Below, in pieces: positions 57,999-64,000 of a stretch of 64,000 nt of DNA. The stretch is taken from positions 1 through 64,000 of the forward strand of contig JADHOC010000009.1 in NCBI GenBank assembly GCA_016779205.1, read 5' to 3'. A program made the translations under genes and the position numbers. Under the pieces are notes generated by a model. It searched no databases. It saw nothing but the letters and a program-made list of their open reading frames with translations, and was not told the DNA's origin. Within the stretch, counting starts at the first letter, position 1. Each line of letters starts with the position of its first letter. The stretch comes from Planctomycetota bacterium. GTDB taxonomy: Bacteria > Planctomycetota > UBA1135 > GCA-002686595.

Positions 57999-60900
57999 CT
58001 AATGCCCGGCGGCTGCTCCCTCGGTGCCCATGGCGACCTTGAACAGTTCTTCCTCGGTGGGGGACAGCTGGGGGGGCTCTTCGCCCGACTGTAGCTGGGC
58101 CAGCGCCTCGGCCAAGAGCCACATCGAACTACCCTTGGCCCGTCGATGGGCCCGGAAGGACTGCCAGATCCGCTCCCGGTGGTTCTCGGCGTATTCCGCT
58201 GCGCCCTCAAGGTCCCCCGCCTGGCGCAGCGAGACCCAGATCAGGCTGTGCGGTGTTTGCGTCCACCGGTAGGTGGGAACGTCGAGGCCTGCTGCCAAGC
58301 GCACGCTGAGCGTCATCTCGAGCGGGTGGTGGTCGGCCTCGTCGACCACATCGCCTGGATCGAGGGTGGAGAGGATCTGCTCGCCGTACTGCGCGGCCTC
58401 GGCGAAGCCCACGGTCTGAGCCAGGTGAATCATCTCCGCGGTCAGTGGCAGGCGTTCGTCCATGGCGAAGCTCCACTTGGTCTCAAGGCTCTCGTGCCCG
58501 GCGCTCAGGTCCCGGATCAGATCCATGTATCCACGGACCTCATCCGCCCTTCCACGACAGATGCTGAGTAAGAGGAGGTAGTGCGCGGTCGTCACCGCGG
58601 GGCTCCGGCCGATCGATTCCTCCTGCCGCATGAGCGCCTCGAGCTGCCACCTGAACTCCTCGTCGGCCTCCTCAAGTCGGCCCTGGTTCCTGAAGGCCTC
58701 GGCGAGGCCGCGGCGAGGGATGATGGCGTCGTGGTGTTCGGGGCCGAGAGCCTCCGCGTAGGCCGCGGCCATCTTGCGGTAGATCACCTCGGCTTCCTCG
58801 CAGTGACCGAGGGAGTTCAAGGTCACGGCAATGGCGGTCTCGAGGGACTGCATGGTCGGGCTGTCGGGCCGCTCCCATTTGGCGAAGGCGGCCTGGACGG
58901 CGCGGTAGTGGATCAGCGCCTCGGCGCTGCGGCCATCGTGCAAGAGCGACTCCGCCAGGCTCCACCGCGTCACGAGGGTGGTCCTCGAATCGGGACCGAG
59001 GACTTCTTCTGCGGCTGGAAGGAGCAGCTGAGCGAGTTCTAGCCTGGTCCATTCGGTCTCACGAAGCTCGTAGAGGAGCCCCCAGTTCAGGGTTCTCGCG
59101 AGCTGCGTGCCGGCGGCCAGGGTCCGGTAGTCGTAGAGGCCATGTCGGTCCCGGAGCTCCACGAAGGTCTCCTCGATGACGTCGAAGGCCTCCGTGTATC
59201 GGTGACGGTGGTGCAGGTAGCTTCCGAGGCTCCGGTTCAGGGCAAGGCGATCGTGGGCCGCCGCCGCTCCCCCCTCTTCCCGAAGATCCGCGATGAGCCC
59301 CGTGGCCATGGCGACGACATCGCCGTGTTTGGACTCGATACGTTCAATGTCCGAGGTCTCCTGGAGAATGCTATGGGCGTTGATGACTTCGAGAACGAAC
59401 CGGCAGCGCAGGTACAGCGGCTCGGTGCCGTCGAGTTCGGCGAGGTATGCGTCGCCGAATCGAGTGGCTTCTTCTCGAAACCTGCTCAGCCGGAGTGCCC
59501 GCAGGTGCTGCAGTCTGGCCCTTAGCAGCAGGTCCTGGGCGCCCTCCACGCCGAGCTCTCTGGCCGCGCTGGCGCGGTTGCAGCTATGCAGGAAGATGTC
59601 CACGGCCGCGTGCGTGTGGCCGAAGCGCATTCCAAAGTTACCCGCCGCAAGGGACTGCCTGGCAGCGGCCATTGGCCTCAGGATCCCCTGGTCTCTCGCA
59701 GAGGAAGCCATGGCCTCGACCAGGGCCAGCGTCTCGGAGCGGTCAATGGCGGATCCTGGGGCGAGGCTCGAGAGGAGGTTCTCGGCAGTGGCGAGGGTGG
59801 CATCCACTGCGACCTGGGACCTGGCAAGGGCCCGGTTGTTCCGGTTCAGTTCCTTCCGTTGTGCCTCGAGGTTGAACCAGGAATAGGTGGAGATCAAGAC
59901 GATGGCCGCCGTGGAGAGGATCGCCGTCGCTGCCACGGGGCGCCTGCGAGCGAGCTTCCTCAGCTTTCTCACCGCGCTGGCTGGGCGAGCCATGATGGGC
60001 TGGTACTTGAGGAAACGGTTGAGGTCATCCGCCAGGGCCGTCGCATTGGGGTAGCGGAGCTCGGGGTCCTTCTCGAGGGCGTGCATGCAGATCGTCTCGA
60101 GGTCCCGCGGGATCTCTGGCCTCACCTGCCGCGGAGTGGGCGGATCGGCGTGGAGAATCTGCTCATTGCCGGGTAGACCCTCCGTCGAAGGGGCGGCGCC
60201 CCACCAGGAGCTCGTAGATGGTGACCCCGAGGCTGAAGATGTCCGATCGCTCGTCGAGGGAGCCCGATTCACGGACCTGCTCGGGGGACCGGTAGAACGG
60301 GGTTCCGGCCCCGCTCCGAGAGGTGATCAGGGCGTCCCGGACGCGGAACGTGGCCAGCCCGAGGTCTGCGATGACAGGGTCGCCGGACGGACGTATCAGG
60401 ATGTTCGCTGGCTTGAGGTCCCGATGGATGATGCCGGCGGCGTGGAGGACGCCCAGTCCCCGGGCGATCCTTTCCAGGAACCGCGCGGCGAAGCGGGGAG
60501 TGAGATTGGGGAGGGCCTTGCGCTCATCCGCCAGGAGGTCCGTGACGGTGCGGCCCTCCTCCACGTACTCGGTCACGATGAAGTGCACCCCGCGATGGAA
60601 ACCCACGTCGTGAACGGCCAGAACGGCGGGGTGGGAGACGCTCCCGGCGATGGTGGACTCGCGCTTGAAGCGGGTGAGCTGCGTCTCCGAGAGCCCATGC
60701 TCGGGGAGGAGCACCTTGACGGCCACGTGACGCTAGATGGACTCGTCGAGCGCTCGCCAGACCGAGCTGGTGCTCCCGTGGCCGATCGGCTCCAGGAGTC
60801 GGTAACGGCCCAGGAGATCTCCTTTCGCGGGCAGGGTTCCGATCGCTCCGCGGTGCCGCCGGAGGCGGTGGATATCCTCGAGCATCCCCTCGACCTCCCG

Positions 60901-61071
60901 CTGCGTCGCAGGGTCGAGTCGGCGGAGCACCTCGCCGGGTTCCAGCCGTCCGGTCTCCTTCTCAAGGTCGAGGATGGACTCCAGGGCCTCGGACGCGCGC
61001 TGGATGAGCCCTGGGTCCCCTGCGTTCGAACCCGCGCTGTCGTCGACGGGGAGGTCGGCCTCGCCGCTCAT
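57999..61071 (-). pseudogene. Ser/Thr protein kinase with TPR region, broken by a stop and a frameshift
   Basis: Read as one gene of about 1024 codons, this is a Hanks-type kinase with a C-terminal transmembrane helix (RPVAATAILSTAAIVLIS) and a long TPR-like helical region. The kinase domain shows the Gly loop GHGSTSSVW, VAVKVL with the Lys, IHRDLKPANIL and IADLGLA. Two lesions break it. A TAG stop (60733-60735) falls between DESI and RHVAVKVL, in the same frame. A frameshift follows at the CCC run 60180-60182: dropping one base restores DGGLPGNEQILHADPP. Pieces before, between and after read as sensible kinase. The start overlaps the upstream ECF sigma gene (ATGA). Either the gene is decaying, or the assembly contains errors; a recoded TAG is unlikely given the second lesion. 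Confidence 0.8.
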
Positions 61072-61793
61072 GTGTCACCGTTCCCGGGTTTGGGGCCCCG
61101 CTGCAGCGCGCTCTCGAATGCGACGCGGGCGCGGCGGAGGCGTTGCCGGAGGGCCTCCGGCGTGATGCCCAGCTCCTCGGCGAGCGCGACCCGTGGCTCC
61201 CCGTCGATCATGGCACGGATCAGCCGCCGATCGGGGGCTGAGAGCGACCCGATCGCTCTTGCGATGTGGGCCTCGGATTCCGTCTGGATGAGCTCGTTCA
61301 ATGGGGTCCAGGAACTGCTGTTCGGCCCGGCGTGCAGCGAGAGCTCCTCCAGCTCCCCAGAGAGCGAGTGCGGGACAGGCCCGAGGCTCTTCAGCCGGTC
61401 AAGGCGCTTCCAGCGGAGGCGCTGATGGAGCAGGGACAGGAACTGTGCCCGCGAGTTGAAGTAGAGGGACTCGAACCCCGGCAGGAGATCTCCCACCACC
61501 GACTGCATGAGGTCGGTCTCTCCGCCATCCTTGCCGCCCTTGGCGACTCGGCTTCCGGTCGGGGTGGCGAGCCCGAAGAGCAGCGCCCTGAAGTAGGAGA
61601 GGAACTCCCCCTGGACCGCCCGGTTTCGCTTGCAGACCTCGAAGGCGATGTGAAGCAAGGCGTCCGCCTCGTCGGCGCCCTCGGCCCTCAGCGCGTCGAA
61701 GGTGGACGCATATTCCCAGTCGGCGACCGCGGCGGCGCTTTCCGGTCCGAGCATCCTCAGGGCGAGCGCTCGGAGCTGATCGGGGTGGGTCAT
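61068..61793 (-). CDS. ECF-type RNA polymerase sigma factor, kinase-associated
   Basis: The 241-residue protein matches planctomycete ECF sigma factors that occur beside Ser/Thr kinases. The core includes FNSRAQFLSLLHQRLRWKRLDRL as part of the region 2-like segment and SAPDRRLIRAMIDGEPRVALAEELGITPEALRQRLRRA as region 4 with a helix-turn-helix (in parts). A short non-conserved middle holds GSRVAKGGKDGGETD. Its stop overlaps the kinase start (ATGA), which suggests one transcript and a joint signalling route. The start at ATG 61793 begins family similarity; an open extension upstream to 62090 is low-complexity and antisense-like. The 274 bases up to 62067 show no gene. Confidence 0.82.
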   Translation of the reverse strand: MTHPDQLRALALRMLGPESAAAVADWEYASTFDALRAEGADEADALLHIAFEVCKRNRAVQGEFLSYFRALLFGLATPTGSRVAKGGKDGGETDLMQSVVGDLLPGFESLYFNSRAQFLSLLHQRLRWKRLDRLKSLGPVPHSLSGELEELSLHAGPNSSSWTPLNELIQTESEAHIARAIGSLSAPDRRLIRAMIDGEPRVALAEELGITPEALRQRLRRARVAFESALQRGPKPGNGDT

Positions 61794-62067
61794 CGAGGAA
61801 AGTGGACCGTCGAGGAGGCGGCGGGCAGGTGCTCGCCCCGAGCTCGGCAGGGGATCTTCCCGGAACGCCGCCGCTCCCGAGGGCGAGCGCGGGGGCAGGC
61901 AGACAGTGCTGACAGATCCGTCCTTTTGGCAGGAAGACGTTCCCCCGGCCGAACAGACTCGCGCGCCTCCAGGCGTGACACCAATTCCGAGATAAAGCCC
62001 GAGGGCCCCCGGAACGCCCCCCGTCGAGGGTGCCAGCGGGGCGGGCAGCGCCCCGGCCGGAGATCGC

Positions 62068-63354
62068 TCAGAGTCCCTGGAGCGGTCCATGGCTATCCCC
62101 GAAGGTCGTGGGCCCGCCGCTGACTTCGCCGATCAGGCTCGCGTAGAAGTTGCAAAGCGGCGTGGGGCGAGCCTGTCGCAGGTGACGACCCCCACGCCAC
62201 GGACCGCCCGCCACGAGCACAGGCAGGTCGTCCGGCTGATGGCGGTTGCCGTCCGCGAGCCCGGAGCCGAACTGCACCACCGTGCGGTCCAGGAGCGAGC
62301 CGCCACCATCGGAGTGGCCCGCGAGGCGGCCGACCAGATAGGCCGCTTGCTCGGCGTGCCATCGGTTGATCCGGGCGTACTGCGCCATGCGCTCTGGCTT
62401 GCGCTCGTGATGGGAGAGCGAGTGGTGGCCGCCCTCGACGCCCTCGAGGAAGGAAAAGTTCTGGCCGGAGACCGAGTTCCCGAACATCAGGGTCGCGACC
62501 CGGGTGCTGTCGGTGCGCAGGGCCTCGAAGATGATGTCCAGCATCAGCCGGACCCGGTCCTGGAAGCCAGGCAGGCTCTCCCGGGAGGCCTCGAGACCCC
62601 GGGGGGGCTCCAGGGCCGCGGTCTCCATGGCGGCGAGGCGCCCCAGGCGGACCTCCAGCTCCCGGACGCTCTCCAGGTACTCCTCGAGCTTCGCTCGGTC
62701 CGCGCCGCCCAGACGGCGACTGAGGCTGCGGGCCTCCTCGAGCACCAGGTCAAGGGCTCCCGGCTCCGCCGAGGCGGACACGGCCCCGTTCCAGCGGGTG
62801 AGCCGCGCGTAGGCGCGTCGCGGGTCGATCTCGCGCGGGGCAGGCTGGGTCGGTGTCCGCCACGAGATGTTCGCGCCGTAGACGGTGCTGTAGCCCATGT
62901 CGACCCGGTTACGAACGGGCTCGATGCCGAGCACGAGGGACTCGATCGGCGTCTGGCCCGCGTGGTGAGCTGCGATGACCTGGTCGATGGACTTGCCCAC
63001 CCTCAGGTCCCGGCCGCCCGTCCGGTGCACGGGGGCGCCCGAGAGCCAGGCTGTGGTCTTGACGTAGTGCCCTTCACCAGCCCGGCTCGCGCGGTTGAGG
63101 AGGTTGCCGAGCACCAGCACGCGGTCGCGGTGGGGTGCGAAGGGCGCCAGGGTTGGCGACCACTTGAAGTCGGCGCCGGTGCCTTCGGGGCGCCAGGCGG
63201 CGGGCAGCATCCCGTTGGGAGCGAAGAGGCAGACGTACCGCAGGGGCGCGGGCTCGAGCGGCGGGGCCATGGCCTCCAGCAGCGGCAGGGCGATCGCAGC
63301 GCCCGTTCCCCGGAGGAGGGCGCGACGGTGGATCGGGGTGCGGAGGGGCCTCAT
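62068..63354 (-). CDS. DUF1552 protein with Tat-like leader
   Basis: The 428-residue protein belongs to DUF1552, a family of exported proteins in Planctomycetota and myxobacteria. It begins with a twin-arginine leader (HRRALLRGTGAAIALPLLEAMA). Family blocks include APNGMLPAAWRPEGTG, GKSIDQVIA, SLVLGIEP, ARLTRWNG and GFQDRVRLMLDIIFEALRTD. The reaction is unknown; these proteins occur as partners of DUF1592-type cytochrome proteins. Its ATG overlaps the stop of the upstream gene (ATGA). Both lie on the minus strand. Confidence 0.87.
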   Translation of the reverse strand: MRPLRTPIHRRALLRGTGAAIALPLLEAMAPPLEPAPLRYVCLFAPNGMLPAAWRPEGTGADFKWSPTLAPFAPHRDRVLVLGNLLNRASRAGEGHYVKTTAWLSGAPVHRTGGRDLRVGKSIDQVIAAHHAGQTPIESLVLGIEPVRNRVDMGYSTVYGANISWRTPTQPAPREIDPRRAYARLTRWNGAVSASAEPGALDLVLEEARSLSRRLGGADRAKLEEYLESVRELEVRLGRLAAMETAALEPPRGLEASRESLPGFQDRVRLMLDIIFEALRTDSTRVATLMFGNSVSGQNFSFLEGVEGGHHSLSHHERKPERMAQYARINRWHAEQAAYLVGRLAGHSDGGGSLLDRTVVQFGSGLADGNRHQPDDLPVLVAGGPWRGGRHLRQARPTPLCNFYASLIGEVSGGPTTFGDSHGPLQGL

Positions 63355-64000
63355 GGGTTCCGGCGCGAGGTGAACGCCGGGGATCCGACGATACCGCGGA
63401 TGAGGGCGGAGAAGCGATAATCGTCGCCCGCTGCCTCGATGAGCGCCACCCGCAGGTGTTCATCGTCGGCGAGCCCGGGGGGTCTCCCGATGGCGTAGGT
63501 GAACAGGGCGCGTTGGAGGGCGACGAGGAACGGGAGCGGGTCCTGCCGAAGCGCGATCTTGAGGCCCACCGGGCCGTCCACCTCGGCGCCAGAGGGGAGC
63601 GTGACCCCCGTGCGAATGGGCGGTTCGCCAGGGCGCCCGACGCGCCAGCGGCCGATGCCGTCGAAGGACTCGAGGGCCAGCCCGTACGGATCGAAGAGGG
63701 CGTGGCAGCCCGCACAGGCGGGCTGTGCCCGGTGGGCCTCGAGGCGCTCCCGCAGGCCCAGCCCGTCCTTCTGGCGGTCGTCCTCGGGGAGGCTCCCCGC
63801 GTCCGGGGGAGGTGGGGGCGCGGTGCGCCCCAGGAGCCGCTCCAGGACCCACTGACCCCTCTGGACCGGGCTCGTGCGCAGGGGCGTCGAGGTGACCGTG
63901 AGGATCGCGCCCATGCCGAGGACGCCACCGCGGCGGCGGTCGGTCAGGGGGGTCCGGCGGAGGTCGCCGTGCCCCACGGGGGGGAGCCCGTAGTGGGCCG
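63351..64000 (-). CDS. DUF1592/DUF1588/DUF1585 cytochrome-type protein (partial, C-terminal part)
   Basis: The gene enters from the right edge; about 216 C-terminal residues are present. The upstream codons read AHYGLPPV, which fits this family. RRGGVLGMGAILTVTSTPLRTSPVQRG in parts is the DUF1588 signature. The Pro-rich APPPPPDAG linker follows. C-A-G-C-H-ALFDPYGLALESFDGIGRW marks DUF1585 with a c-type heme site. The last block (FTYAIGRPPG, IVGSPAF) is the typical C-terminus. The family is exported and typical of Planctomycetota. It overlaps the DUF1552 gene by 4 bases. The N-terminal PSD1/DUF1592 half should lie in the next window. Confidence 0.85.
   Translation of the reverse strand, partial: AHYGLPPVGHGDLRRTPLTDRRRGGVLGMGAILTVTSTPLRTSPVQRGQWVLERLLGRTAPPPPPDAGSLPEDDRQKDGLGLRERLEAHRAQPACAGCHALFDPYGLALESFDGIGRWRVGRPGEPPIRTGVTLPSGAEVDGPVGLKIALRQDPLPFLVALQRALFTYAIGRPPGLADDEHLRVALIEAAGDDYRFSALIRGIVGSPAFTSRRNP

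Noticed and set aside
60733-60735. TAG as a recoded (amino-acid-inserting) codon in the kinase
   Set aside because: A second lesion, a frameshift, lies 550 bases downstream in the same gene, and no other gene here shows in-frame TAG.
1-64000. tRNA, rRNA, CRISPR, insertion sequences, phage or attachment sites
   Set aside because: I looked for cloverleaf-like segments, repeat-spacer arrays, transposase motifs and direct repeats at gene borders and found none.

Overview
The window is about 70% GC, gene-dense, and free of tRNA, rRNA, CRISPR or insertion sequences. It most likely comes from a Planctomycetota bacterium. The evidence is the families present: formylglycine sulfatases, DUF1501, DUF1549/DUF1553, DUF1552, DUF1592/1588/1585, planctomycete-type c-type cytochromes (including a WD40 fusion and a heme-binding dehydrogenase-like propeller), and ECF sigma factors paired with Ser/Thr kinases. 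Three secreted proteins share a C-terminal domain that I associate with the Poly30/Saltatorellus-type planctomycete lineages. That narrower placement is inference only.

Layout. 1-7.4 kb: a minus-strand sigma factor with a membrane anchor (cut by the left edge), a secreted M14 carboxypeptidase, and a cbb3-oxidase-like pair (monoheme CcoP-like plus a CcoN-CcoO fusion). 7.5-11.5 kb: a LOR/SDH ornithine-cyclodeaminase-type enzyme, a JAMM metalloprotease and an M19 dipeptidase. 11.6-16.5 kb: two large secreted plus-strand proteins (FG-GAP/ASPIC; lectin plus sugar-dehydrogenase propeller). 16.5-27.3 kb: L,D-transpeptidase lipoprotein, zinc-ribbon membrane protein, trans-3-hydroxyproline dehydratase with a PHP lipoprotein, three tandem AIM24 genes, a GcvT-like/FAD-oxidoreductase pair and a PilZ protein. 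27.4-31.2 kb: a large sulfatase and a PqiA-like membrane protein. 31.3-39.7 kb: a four-gene DUF1501/PPC/DUF1549/WD40-cytochrome operon. 39.7-48.6 kb: epimerase and VOC genes, a membrane protein, two secreted proteins (one a di-heme DHOR protein), a methyltransferase and a sulfatase. 48.8-57.9 kb: a membrane sulfatase-like hydrolase, a GT4 glycosyltransferase, a heme-binding propeller protein coupled to a double sulfatase, and a SYLF lipoprotein. 58-64 kb: an ECF sigma factor with a Ser/Thr kinase-TPR gene carrying two lesions, then a DUF1552-DUF1592 pair running off the right edge.

Themes. Most genes encode exported proteins for breaking down sulfated polysaccharides and peptides, or c-type cytochromes. 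Many neighbours overlap by 1-4 bases (ATGA, GTGA, TTGA, TGATG), so translational coupling is common. Gaps between genes are all under 300 bases; several convergent gaps hold GC-rich hairpins.

The strongest oddity is the CcoN-like subunit. It aligns along its length with cbb3 oxidase subunit I but lacks both low-spin heme ligands, two of three CuB histidines and the active-site tyrosine, while its attached and neighbouring cytochrome c domains look intact. It may be a non-oxidase membrane complex that reuses the cbb3 scaffold.
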